NCBI RefSeq assembly: GCF_003670115.1
Contig: NZ_QQTY01000001.1
Span: 930,001 to 994,000 of the forward strand
Source of the DNA: Natronorubrum halophilum
Lineage (GTDB): Archaea; Halobacteriota; Halobacteria; Halobacteriales; Natrialbaceae
Direction: 5' to 3'
DNA length: 64,000 bases
Position 1 is the first letter of the stretch. The number at the start of each line of letters is the position of its first letter. The notes beneath the pieces are model-generated. The model was not told the origin of the DNA. It made no database searches and saw only the letters and a program-made list of their open reading frames with translations. Of the stretch, positions 17,948-25,736 are shown one piece after another. The translations under genes and the position numbers were made by a program.

Positions 17948-19318
17948 TTAATCGTCGTCAGTCGCCTCGAGTTGCGGTTTGACGGACATCGTACCGGGCG
18001 TCAACGGTGACGCCATCGGCCCGTCGTCGCCGCCGAAGTCGGGATCGAACAGTTGGAGCGCGGTGTTGATCGTGCTCCAGTCGTCCTCGGCAGCGGCTTC
18101 TCGCAGGCTCTTTGTCGGCGGCGCGAGCAACTGATTGACCAGCGCGTCGGCCATCGCTTCGACGACCTCGCGCTGGTCCGCGGAAAACTGCTCCCCGTCG
18201 AGTTGCGAGAGCGCCGTCTCGAGTTCCCGCTCTTTCATCCGGTTTGCGGACTCGTACATCGCGGCGATCACCTCGTCCGCGCGGGCTCGTTTGTACTGCT
18301 CGCAGAGCAGTTCAAACTCCCTGTCGATCATCGACTCGACCTCGCGAGCCGCGTCGGCGCGTTGCTCGCGGGTTTCCGTGGTAACCGACTCGAGGTCGTC
18401 GAGATCGTAGACGGTCACGGTCGACAGCGAATCGGCGGCCGGAACGACGTCGCGCGGTTGGCCGAGGTCGACGACGACCTGCGCCGGACCGGTGCCGCCG
18501 TCACCGCCCGTGCCATCGTTTTCGCGCCCGCTATCGGCGCTCTCGAGCTGTCGCGGCTCGAGCACCGGCTCCGCGCTTCCGGTTGCCGTGATGACGACGT
18601 CGACCTCGCTCGCGACGGTGTCGAGCGCCTCCAGGGGCACGGCGTCGGCCGCCGCCTCGAGTTCGCTCGCGAGGTGTTCGGCGTGTGAGACGGTTCGGTT
18701 CGCGACGACGACGGTCCCAACGCCGGCGTCCGCGAGACTGCGAGCGGCGAGTCGTCCCATCTCGCCGGCCCCGACGACGAGGGCGGTGGCCCCCTCGAGC
18801 GGAACGTCCCGGGCGGCGAGCGTCGTCGCCGCCGAGCCGAGCGAGACGACGCCCTCGTTGATCCCGGTCTCGGTACGGGCGCGCTCGCCGACGTGGATCG
18901 CCTTCGTCACGGCGGCCTCGAGCATCTTCCCGATGCCGCCGGCGTTGCGGGCGTCCTCGTAGGCCGTTCGGACCTGTCCGATGATCTGGTCCTCGCCGAG
19001 GACGACCGACTCGAGTCCGGATGCGACGCATAGCAGGTGGTGGAGGCTCTCGTCGTGGTCCGTCAGGACGACCGCATCGTCGTCGACCGGCGCGAAAAAT
19101 TCCTCGAGGGCGGCCCGTCCGACGTCGGCGTCGGTGCCGACGACGTAGGCTTCGACCCGGTTGCACGTCGAGAGCACGTACGCCTCTTCGACCGCCGGGA
19201 CGGAACAGAGGTCGGCGACGCCGGCCCGCTGGCTCTCGGGGCTGGCAGCGGCGAGATCGTCGACGCTGCCGCTCTCGTGAGTTACTCGACCAGCGGTCAC
19301 GACCCCGGCCGGAATCAC
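17948..19318 (-). CDS. hemA: Glutamyl-tRNA reductase
   Basis: 456 residues; makes glutamate-1-semialdehyde from Glu-tRNA, the first step of tetrapyrrole synthesis. The catalytic Cys is in VLSTCNRVEAYV, with GEDQIIGQVRTAYEDAR after it, the NADPH site GAGEMGRLAARSLADAG, and the C-terminal dimerisation helix (MYESANRMKERELETALSQL). The GTG start overlaps the upstream stop codon by 4 bases (GTGA), so it is coupled to precorrin-2 dehydrogenase. A haloarchaeal acidic insert (ESADSGRENDGTGGDGGTGP) precedes the dimerisation part. Confidence 0.96.
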   Translation of the reverse strand: MIPAGVVTAGRVTHESGSVDDLAAASPESQRAGVADLCSVPAVEEAYVLSTCNRVEAYVVGTDADVGRAALEEFFAPVDDDAVVLTDHDESLHHLLCVASGLESVVLGEDQIIGQVRTAYEDARNAGGIGKMLEAAVTKAIHVGERARTETGINEGVVSLGSAATTLAARDVPLEGATALVVGAGEMGRLAARSLADAGVGTVVVANRTVSHAEHLASELEAAADAVPLEALDTVASEVDVVITATGSAEPVLEPRQLESADSGRENDGTGGDGGTGPAQVVVDLGQPRDVVPAADSLSTVTVYDLDDLESVTTETREQRADAAREVESMIDREFELLCEQYKRARADEVIAAMYESANRMKERELETALSQLDGEQFSADQREVVEAMADALVNQLLAPPTKSLREAAAEDDWSTINTALQLFDPDFGGDDGPMASPLTPGTMSVKPQLEATDDD

Positions 19319-19971
19319 GGCCGGTCACCCCCGTGGGGCAGTTCCTCGGCCAGCACGTCCTCGATCACTTGCTCACAGTTAGGAGTACCCGTACGTAAAG
19401 CTGTCCAAAGGGCCGGGGAATTGACGACATCGGTGACGATCTGCCGTCGTCGCTCGGGCGGAACGTCCCGCGCTTTGAGCTCCGTCCGGAGCCGTCCGCA
19501 GACCGTCGCCATCTCGCCCGCTCCCGAGAGCGTCTCCTCGAGTTCCGCTCGGAGGTGCTTGCTCAGCGCGGGCGCGGTTCCGCCGGTTGCGATCGAAACG
19601 ACTACCGGGTCCTCGCGCACGGTCGCCGGAACCACCACGCTACCGGAATCGCGTCCGCCCGCCCGATCCGCGCGGTTGACGAGCACCCCGCGGTCTCGAG
19701 CGGCGTCGGCGACGGCCTCGTTGACCGCCTCGTCGTCCGTCGCGGCGACGACCAGAGCGGGCGCAGTCCGCTCGAGCCAGTCGGCGACATCGGCCGGTTC
19801 CGGCGCGGATTTTATCAGTTCGGCGCCGCCAAAGTCCAGATCGGCGAACTCGGGGCTGACGACGAGCACCTCGGCTTCGCGAGCGAACCGTCGGGCCTTT
19901 CGAGCACCGACCGGACCGCCGCCGAAGACGAGTACCGTCGCATCCGTGAAATCGTGCAAGAGTGGGATCAT
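19315..19971 (-). CDS. Precorrin-2 dehydrogenase/sirohydrochlorin ferrochelatase (Met8/SirC type)
   Basis: 218 residues. The NAD-binding motif is VLVFGGGPVGARKARRF, and the active-site region reads VVVSIATGGTAPALSKHLRA. The protein oxidises precorrin-2 to sirohydrochlorin; whether it also inserts iron is not clear from sequence. It lies between ahbAB (30 bases upstream) and hemA (4-base overlap). Confidence 0.93.
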   Translation of the reverse strand: MIPLLHDFTDATVLVFGGGPVGARKARRFAREAEVLVVSPEFADLDFGGAELIKSAPEPADVADWLERTAPALVVAATDDEAVNEAVADAARDRGVLVNRADRAGGRDSGSVVVPATVREDPVVVSIATGGTAPALSKHLRAELEETLSGAGEMATVCGRLRTELKARDVPPERRRQIVTDVVNSPALWTALRTGTPNCEQVIEDVLAEELPHGGDRP

Positions 19972-20001
19972 GCTGGGAAGTGGGCCATCGACCGTGGGTG
20001 G

Positions 20002-21081
20002 TTACTCGGATTCGGTGTTGGCTTCAGCGCGCTCGTCCAACCGAATGCCCGTCTTCTTCAGTATTTGCGTCGAGAACAGCGAGTCCCAGTCGTCGTCTGT
20101 GACGTCCCAGTAGTCGGCCATGGTGTCTCGAACCTGGTCGATGCGCTGTCGGCTCTCTTCCTCGCTGCGGCCGTGGGTCATCGCGAAGAAGTTGTACGGC
20201 CAGACGCCCTCGTGGCGCGGCCGCCGGTAGCAGTGCGTGACGAAGGGCAGGGCGGCGACCGCCGGGCCGACCTCCTCCACGAGGTCGTCCGGGACGTTCC
20301 AGACCGTCATTCCGTTCTCCGTGTAGCCCAGCGCGTAGTGGTTCGGGACGACGCCGATCCGGCGGATTTTTCCCGCCCGCTCGAATCGGTTGATCGTCTC
20401 GATGACCCACCGCGTCTCCTGGCCGATGGCGTCGGCCACGTCCGCGTACGGCGTTTCGGTGAGGGGAAGTCCGCCCTGGACCTCGAGGACGAGATCGCGT
20501 TCGGCCGGCGTCAGCGCGGATCTGCCCGTCGAGGGGACGTCGGGTCCCAGGTCGGTGCAGTCGATACCCGCGCTCGCACCGTCCTCGCCGTCGAGGGGGC
20601 CGTCGACGTAAAACTTCGCCTCGACGCGAAACTCCTGTTCCTTCGGGAGGTTGTACGTCTCCTGGCCGGTCTCGGCTTCGATCTCCGCGAGCACTTCGTC
20701 GACTCGCTCCTCGTCGGCGACGCTGAGGACGAACCAGACGTTCAGGTGCGGGTGCTCGCGCTCGTAGTTGTGGGCCACCTCGCGGTAGGCGTTGACCTGC
20801 TCGACGACCTCGTCGAACCGGTCTTCGGGTGCGTGCATGGCTACCAGCGTCGCCGCGCCGCCGATCTCCTGGGCGTTGACGAGCGGGCCGAATCGCGAGA
20901 GGACCCCGCGCTCGTCGAGGTCTCGAATCGTCTCGAGCAGTTCGGTGGCGTCGATGTCGACCCCGCGATCGCACATAGCGGCTGCGGCGGGCTCGAAGGG
21001 ACGCTCCACGACGGGAAACCCGCCCTGATAGGCGTTGACGACCGCCCGTTCGCGCTCGGTCAGGTCGACGTCCGTGGTCAT
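20002..21081 (-). CDS. ahbAB: Siroheme decarboxylase, AhbA-AhbB fusion (Lrp/AsnC-like)
   Basis: 359 residues made of two repeats of the AsnC-like siroheme decarboxylase unit: TERERAVVNAYQGGFPVVER opens the first and TPAERDLVLEVQGGLPLTET the second, each with a winged helix and an RAM-like domain. The tail HCYRRPRHEGVWPYNFFAMTHGRSEEE matches the family pattern around its haem pocket. It converts siroheme to didecarboxysiroheme in the archaeal haem route. Bacterial and other archaeal versions are two separate proteins; here the subunits are one chain. A TATA box (21106-21114) 28 bases upstream starts the ahbAB-SIR-hemA unit. Confidence 0.92.
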   Translation of the reverse strand: MTTDVDLTERERAVVNAYQGGFPVVERPFEPAAAAMCDRGVDIDATELLETIRDLDERGVLSRFGPLVNAQEIGGAATLVAMHAPEDRFDEVVEQVNAYREVAHNYEREHPHLNVWFVLSVADEERVDEVLAEIEAETGQETYNLPKEQEFRVEAKFYVDGPLDGEDGASAGIDCTDLGPDVPSTGRSALTPAERDLVLEVQGGLPLTETPYADVADAIGQETRWVIETINRFERAGKIRRIGVVPNHYALGYTENGMTVWNVPDDLVEEVGPAVAALPFVTHCYRRPRHEGVWPYNFFAMTHGRSEEESRQRIDQVRDTMADYWDVTDDDWDSLFSTQILKKTGIRLDERAEANTESE

Positions 21082-21105
21082 ACCTCACCGTCGGGAGGCC
21101 CGCGG

Positions 21106-21114
21106 CATAAACGA
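21106..21114 (-). promoter_or_regulatory. TATA box of the ahbAB-SIR-hemA operon
   Basis: Minus strand tcgtttatg, centred about 28 bases before the ahbAB ATG, so the operon mRNA appears leaderless. Confidence 0.55.
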
Positions 21115-21262
21115 ACCGGGACGGCGCTCGAGTAGCGGTCAAGGGGGAGACTGGGGGTGCACTCGATTTGCGGTCGCGCCCGCGTCTCGATCGGGCGTCA
21201 GAGACATCGCCCCGGTCCGCCCGGACCCGTGCGCTGGCTCGCAATGAACCTGAGCGATCGTC

Positions 21263-21667
21263 TTATTCGCCGCGAACGCCGGTCACGTCGTAGCCCAGTT
21301 CCCGAACGTCCTGGAGGATCGCCTCGTGGTCGGCGCTTGCCTCGTAGTAGATGACGATATCGAAGCTACCCCCGCGCAACAGCTGTTGGCACTCCCAGAC
21401 GAACGCCTCGTCCTCGAGGGTCAGTCCCTGATGCTGGTTCGAGGAGAAGTCGGGGTCGTCGTTGCCCGAATAGACGTAGCAGTCTTTCGGGTCGTACCCC
21501 GAGTGCTCGGCGATGATGTCGCCGACGTCGATCGTCGCCTGCATCATCCGAACGTCTTCGCTGCCGTCGTGGTCCGTGTGAACGATCGCACCGTTGAGTT
21601 CGACGTCGCCGGGCTCGAGTAGCGTCTTGGTCCGCTGATAGAGGTCGTCGTCGATCGCGTCTGCCAT
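21263..21667 (-). CDS. DUF5778-type haloarchaeal protein
   Basis: 134 residues, acidic, mixed alpha/beta: VELNGAIVHTDHDGSEDVRM, then DIIAEHSGYDPKDCYVYSGN and FVWECQQLLRGGSFDIVIYY. The DUF number is recalled and not verified. No catalytic motif recognised. A ggctatcc TATA-like site lies 28 bases before the ATG. Divergent from uppS. Confidence 0.65.
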   Translation of the reverse strand: MADAIDDDLYQRTKTLLEPGDVELNGAIVHTDHDGSEDVRMMQATIDVGDIIAEHSGYDPKDCYVYSGNDDPDFSSNQHQGLTLEDEAFVWECQQLLRGGSFDIVIYYEASADHEAILQDVRELGYDVTGVRGE

Positions 21668-21762
21668 TGCTCGAGCCGAGGGCTCCCGAACGGATAGCCG
21701 TCACGATTTCCCGGGCGGACACTCACCGGAACGGAACGTTGTGCCGTGATAGGACACGCAAA

Positions 21763-21771
21763 ACACATAGG
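21763..21771 (+). promoter_or_regulatory. TATA box of uppS
   Basis: acacatagg lies about 27 bases before ATG 21795 and supports this start (MKRWLRQRVDAAYEG) over an earlier in-frame ATG at 21777. Confidence 0.5.
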
Positions 21772-21794
21772 GTTCGATGACCTCTAGGCGAGTA

Positions 21795-22748
21795 ATGAAG
21801 CGGTGGCTCCGTCAGCGCGTCGATGCGGCCTACGAAGGGGTGCTCTCGAGAGAGATTTCGGGCGCGCCGACCCACGTTGCGGTGATCCAGGACGGGAACC
21901 GCCGATACGCCCGACGGAACGGAGAAGCCGCCCACGACGGACACCGCCAGGGTGCGCAGACGACCGAGCACGTCCTCGAGTGGTGTCAGGATATCGGCGT
22001 CGAGGAACTGACGCTGTACACGTTTTCGACGGAGAACTTCGATCGATCGGACGAGGAGAACGAAGCGCTGTTTGATCTCCTCTGTGAGAAGCTTCGACAG
22101 TTCGCCGACGCCGAGCGCGTCCACGACAACGAGGTGCAGATCCGGGCGATCGGCGAGGTCGAAAAGCTTCCCCAGCGCGTTCGCGACGCCGTCGACTACG
22201 CCGAACGACGTACTCGCGACCACGGCCAATTCGTCCTCAACATCGCCCTCGCGTACGGCGGTCGCTCGCAGTTGCTCGAGGCGGTCCACGACGTCGCCAC
22301 CGACGTTCAGGCGGGGAGCCTCGAGCCCGACGAAATCGACGTCGAGACGATCGAGGACCGGCTGTACGATCAGCCGGTTCGCGACGTCGACCTGATCATC
22401 CGGACGGGCGGTGACGAGCGGACCTCGAACTTCCTGCCGTGGCACGCGAACGGAAACGAAGCCGCCGTCTTCTTCTGTACGCCCTACTGGCCGGAGTTCT
22501 CGAAAACGGACTTCCTTCGGGGCATTCGAACCTACGAACACCGCGAGGAATCGTGGCGACGGACCCGCGCTCGGCGGGCGATCGCCCTCCTCGGGGCGAT
22601 CAGCGATCCCGAACTCGTCGAGGCCAAATCGATCGTCGAGCGGTTCCGCGACTCGCTTCCGACGTCCGAACAGCCCGACCCGGGGGACCTAGACGACGAA
22701 AGCGAACAGGTCGACGGGATCGACTCGAGCGGACGGGCCGCCGACTGA
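21795..22748 (+). CDS. uppS: Cis-prenyltransferase (polyprenyl/undecaprenyl diphosphate synthase), catalytic subunit
   Basis: 317 residues. Makes long-chain polyprenyl diphosphate by cis addition of isoprene units, giving dolichol for N-glycosylation. The catalytic Asp sits in AVIQDGNRRYARR; LTLYTFSTENF, NIALAYGGRSQLLEAV and IIRTGGDERTSNFLPW are further family motifs, and PYWPEFSKTDFLRGI supplies the C-terminal Mg/substrate part. It lacks the usual C-terminal R-x-G motif; the chain ends in an acidic extension. The paralogue at 23357 keeps that motif. Confidence 0.95.
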   Translation: MKRWLRQRVDAAYEGVLSREISGAPTHVAVIQDGNRRYARRNGEAAHDGHRQGAQTTEHVLEWCQDIGVEELTLYTFSTENFDRSDEENEALFDLLCEKLRQFADAERVHDNEVQIRAIGEVEKLPQRVRDAVDYAERRTRDHGQFVLNIALAYGGRSQLLEAVHDVATDVQAGSLEPDEIDVETIEDRLYDQPVRDVDLIIRTGGDERTSNFLPWHANGNEAAVFFCTPYWPEFSKTDFLRGIRTYEHREESWRRTRARRAIALLGAISDPELVEAKSIVERFRDSLPTSEQPDPGDLDDESEQVDGIDSSGRAAD

Positions 22749-22866
22749 ACGGGCGAACCCCACGGAGCGCAGTCGGTTGGCTGTGGTCGGCGTCCGACTT
22801 CCGCGCTTCGAGCGAAGTGTCCGTTCGGAGCCTGTACCGTCTGTCTACGGCACTCACCGCAAAGTC

Positions 22867-22874
22867 TTTATATA
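22867..22874 (+). promoter_or_regulatory. TATA box of the 22898 HTH gene
   Basis: tttatata in a strongly AT-rich patch (22861-22890), 27 bases before ATG 22898, implying a leaderless mRNA. Confidence 0.6.
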
Positions 22875-22897
22875 TTAATAATTTTATATCAAGGAGA

Positions 22898-23284
22898 ATG
22901 TCACAACCACACCTCTCCATCGACGTCGATCGGTTCACGCAGCGCACTGGCCTCGCGGTCGAGACCGCGTACGCACTGCTCGCGTCGTCGCACACACGGC
23001 TCACGCTACGCGCCCTCTCGAGGTGTGAGCCGCCCGTGACCCTCGACCGGCTAGCGGCGGCAGTTGCGCAGTTGGACGCCGAGTTGCGCCGGTCGGCGGC
23101 CCGTATCCTGCTCGTACACGTGACCCTTCCCAAACTCGAGGAGTACGGCGTCCTCGAGTACGAACTGCGTTCGAATGGCTTGCAGCTAGAAGGGCCCGTC
23201 GTCGGGCTCGACGAGCCCCTCGGAGCGGGTCCGGAGTTACGCGACCCGGCCGAGTGGATCGAGCCCCAGGATTCCGTCGACTAG
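22898..23284 (+). CDS. Winged-helix HTH protein (DUF7344-like)
   Basis: 128 residues, MSQPHLSIDVDRFTQRTGLA onward. The segment ALLASSHTRLTLRALSRCEP followed by PVTLDRLAAAVAQLD and LVHVTLPKLEEYGVLEYELR reads as a winged helix of the type common in haloarchaea. Likely a small DNA-binding regulator, perhaps of the flanking prenyltransferase genes; this is inferred from position only. The aaggag just before the ATG is too close to work as a ribosome site. Confidence 0.7.
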   Translation: MSQPHLSIDVDRFTQRTGLAVETAYALLASSHTRLTLRALSRCEPPVTLDRLAAAVAQLDAELRRSAARILLVHVTLPKLEEYGVLEYELRSNGLQLEGPVVGLDEPLGAGPELRDPAEWIEPQDSVD

Positions 23285-23356
23285 CGTGTTTCGGTCGGCG
23301 GCGGTACCACTCCCGTCCGTGATCCGTTCTCACGACCACGTCGGAATGAACGCTCG

Positions 23357-23962
23357 CTATCGGCCGAACCGTCGCGACCGGTTGCAGTACTCCCTGACCG
23401 CCCGTAAGAAGTCCCGTTTCCGGAAATCACGCCAGTTAACGTCCGTAAAGTAGAGCTCCGAGTAGACCGACTGCCAGATCATGAAATCGGAGAGTCGTTC
23501 TGCGCCGGTCTTGATCACGAGGTCCGGTTCGGACGGAAAAATGAGGTGTTCTTCGACCCGCTCGTCGTCGATCTCGTCGGGTTCGAGTTCGCGCGTTTCG
23601 ACGCGTTCCGCGAGCGTTCGGACCGCGCTGGTAAACTCGTGTTTGCCCCCGAGACCGATGCCGATCCGGATCGGGGCGTCCGCGCGGGTCCGATCCGCCG
23701 GCCCGCGAACGGCCACCTCGTGAGGGGCCTCGAGCGTCTCGAGTTCGCGCTGCAAGGCAGGGACCGCCGCGGCGTCGAGGACGCTGACGTAGACGGTGAC
23801 CTGCGAGGCGTACTCGAACGCCCACGCGAAGAAGTCCGTGAGCGTTTCGTAGGCCCCTCGCTCGAGCAGGTCGCGCTCGGTAATCACGAGCGCGACGTGG
23901 TCGGGGCTCTCGGCGCCGTGGCGGCGAATTCGAAGAGCGAGGTACCGTTCGTACAGTCCCAC
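23357..23962 (-). CDS. Cis-prenyltransferase paralogue without the catalytic motif (NgBR-like subunit)
   Basis: 201 residues. It aligns with the uppS product: HVALVITERDLLERGAYETL replaces the catalytic DGNRR segment, IGIGLGGKHEFTSAVRTLAE parallels NIALAYGGRSQLLEAV, and LVIKTGAERLSDFMIWQS parallels the RTGGDERTSNF motif. The Asp of the catalytic motif is absent. It ends with NRSRRFGR, matching the R-x-G motif that non-catalytic NgBR subunits supply. Start at GTG 23962 (GLYERYLALRIRRHG), supported by a TATA box at 23984-23992. Probable regulatory partner of uppS; no activity expected alone. Confidence 0.85.
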   Translation of the reverse strand: MGLYERYLALRIRRHGAESPDHVALVITERDLLERGAYETLTDFFAWAFEYASQVTVYVSVLDAAAVPALQRELETLEAPHEVAVRGPADRTRADAPIRIGIGLGGKHEFTSAVRTLAERVETRELEPDEIDDERVEEHLIFPSEPDLVIKTGAERLSDFMIWQSVYSELYFTDVNWRDFRKRDFLRAVREYCNRSRRFGR

Positions 23963-23983
23963 GTGCTTGCGTTTCCGGGCCGA

Positions 23984-23992
23984 TACTATAGG
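23984..23992 (-). promoter_or_regulatory. TATA box of the prenyltransferase paralogue
   Basis: The minus strand reads cctatagta, centred about 26 bases before GTG 23962. It supports the shorter N-terminus. Confidence 0.5.
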
Positions 23993-24258
23993 CGTACGGA
24001 TTTCTGTCACCGACAGCAGTTCGGTCGCCGACTTTCGTCCGGCGTCGAGACCGGTCGTGATCGCGGACGGACCGTCACTCGAGTCGACGAGAAGAGCCGG
24101 TTGACATACCGATCACCGCCGCTCCCCGCCGTCGGAGAAGCGCTCGTGACCGGCCGATCCGAACACGGTATCGCGTCTCACTCGGGGAATTCCGCGGCGT
24201 CACCGGTGAACGGAGGTCAAGAACCTTCAAGTAAACGCCACAGAAAGGACTCGATATC

Positions 24259-25605
24259 GTGACAACACCCGTTCGGCGAGCAGGCGTGTTCGCGATCCTC
24301 TGTACGCTCGCACTCGCCGTCCCACTTGGTGGCCCCTGGGTCGGGATCGTCATCGCAGCCGCCATCGTTGTCGGCGCGTTCGCCGTGACCGACGGCCCGC
24401 TCTTCGATCTCCTCGCGTATCCCGGTGACTACGAGGACGGCCGTCTCTACGGGCTCATCACCTTCGCCCTCGCAGCCGTCGCGCTCGGCATCGTTGCGGC
24501 CACGACGTCGATGTCCGTCGCCGTCTTCGTCGGAACCGTCCTCCTCATCGGATACGGGAACCTTGCGGAACAGATCGCTCGCCGTCGGACGGACGACGAC
24601 GTCCTCCGTTCGGGGGCCTTCTGTCTGGTCGCGACCGGCGGTGCCGTCGTCGGACAGACGCTCACACACGAGTTCACCGACAGCATCGGCCCCCTCGAGT
24701 CGGTCGCGTCGACATTCCCCGCGATGATCTTCCTCGGCGCGAGCGGCGCGTTGCTCGCCGCGTTACTCCGTGACGTCCTCCTTTCTCACGACGACCCGAT
24801 CGTGATGCTCGCCGTTGGCCTGCTCTGCTGGCTGCTCGCCGAACTCGAGCCGACCCTCACCACGGCGGGAATCGTCGCGGCACTCGCGATTACCATCGCC
24901 CTCGGCTACGCCTCCTACGCGCTCGAGACGGCCTCGATCGCGGGGATGCTCACCGGAATCCTGCTCGGCCTGCTAACGATCGTTCTCGGCGGATACGGCT
25001 GGTTCGTCGTCCTCATCTCCTTTTTCGGGATCGGCGGCCTCTCGTCGAAATTTCGGTACGAACAGAAAACGGAACTCGGCGTCGCCGAGGACAACAACGG
25101 TGCTCGCGGCAGCGGCAACGTTCTGGGCAACGCCGCCGTCGCGATCGTCGCGGTACTGGGCTACGCGGCGAGTTCGGCGACGCTGTTTCCCGGTGATCCC
25201 GATCCGAACCTGTTTCTGTTCGCGTTTACCGGCTCCGTCGCGACCGCGATGAGCGACACCCTCTCGAGCGAGATCGGGAGCGTCTTCGAGACGCCGCGGC
25301 TGATCACCACCTTAGAGCCCGTCGAACCCGGCACCGACGGTGGCGTCACGTGGCAAGGCGAGATCGCCGGTCTCGCGGGCGCAGCCGTCGTTGGCGGCAT
25401 CTCCTACGCGCTCTTTCCGGAGGTCACCGCCGTCGGTGCGGCGATCATCGTCGCCGCCGGTATCGTCGGCATGACCGTCGACAGCCTCCTCGGCGCGACG
25501 CTCGAGGGGAACGTCCTCGGCAACCAGGGCGTCAACTTCCTCGCGACGCTGTCCGGCGCATTGATCTGTGCGCTGCTCGTGCTTTCGTTCGCGATGCTCG
25601 GGTAG
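24259..25605 (+). CDS. DUF92 integral membrane protein (phytol phosphate kinase-like)
   Basis: 448 residues with about 11-12 hydrophobic helices. The family signature region reads GGLSSKFRYEQKTELG followed by GSGNVLGNAAV, and SVATAMSDTLSSEIGSVF and TVDSLLGATLEGNVLG lie farther on. DUF92 includes the plant phytyl-phosphate kinase VTE6, so lipid-phosphate phosphorylation is the leading guess. Its position beside two cis-prenyltransferase genes agrees with polyprenyl phosphate metabolism. GTG start at 24259; a TATA-like segment lies about 28 bases upstream. Confidence 0.85.
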   Translation: MTTPVRRAGVFAILCTLALAVPLGGPWVGIVIAAAIVVGAFAVTDGPLFDLLAYPGDYEDGRLYGLITFALAAVALGIVAATTSMSVAVFVGTVLLIGYGNLAEQIARRRTDDDVLRSGAFCLVATGGAVVGQTLTHEFTDSIGPLESVASTFPAMIFLGASGALLAALLRDVLLSHDDPIVMLAVGLLCWLLAELEPTLTTAGIVAALAITIALGYASYALETASIAGMLTGILLGLLTIVLGGYGWFVVLISFFGIGGLSSKFRYEQKTELGVAEDNNGARGSGNVLGNAAVAIVAVLGYAASSATLFPGDPDPNLFLFAFTGSVATAMSDTLSSEIGSVFETPRLITTLEPVEPGTDGGVTWQGEIAGLAGAAVVGGISYALFPEVTAVGAAIIVAAGIVGMTVDSLLGATLEGNVLGNQGVNFLATLSGALICALLVLSFAMLG

Positions 25606-25736
25606 TACGCTCGACAACGCAGTTCCAGTTCGTAGATGAATCGTTTCGGTCGAACGGGCACATTGAACGCGACGAGCGGTCTCGAGTGCCGAAAGTACCG
25701 CACCGACACCGTGGAGGCGTCCGTCAGCGGCCGACG

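Noticed and set aside
22891-22897. aaggag read as a Shine-Dalgarno site for the 22898 gene
   Set aside because: It ends one base before the ATG, too near to work, and a TATA box 27 bases upstream implies a leaderless mRNA.
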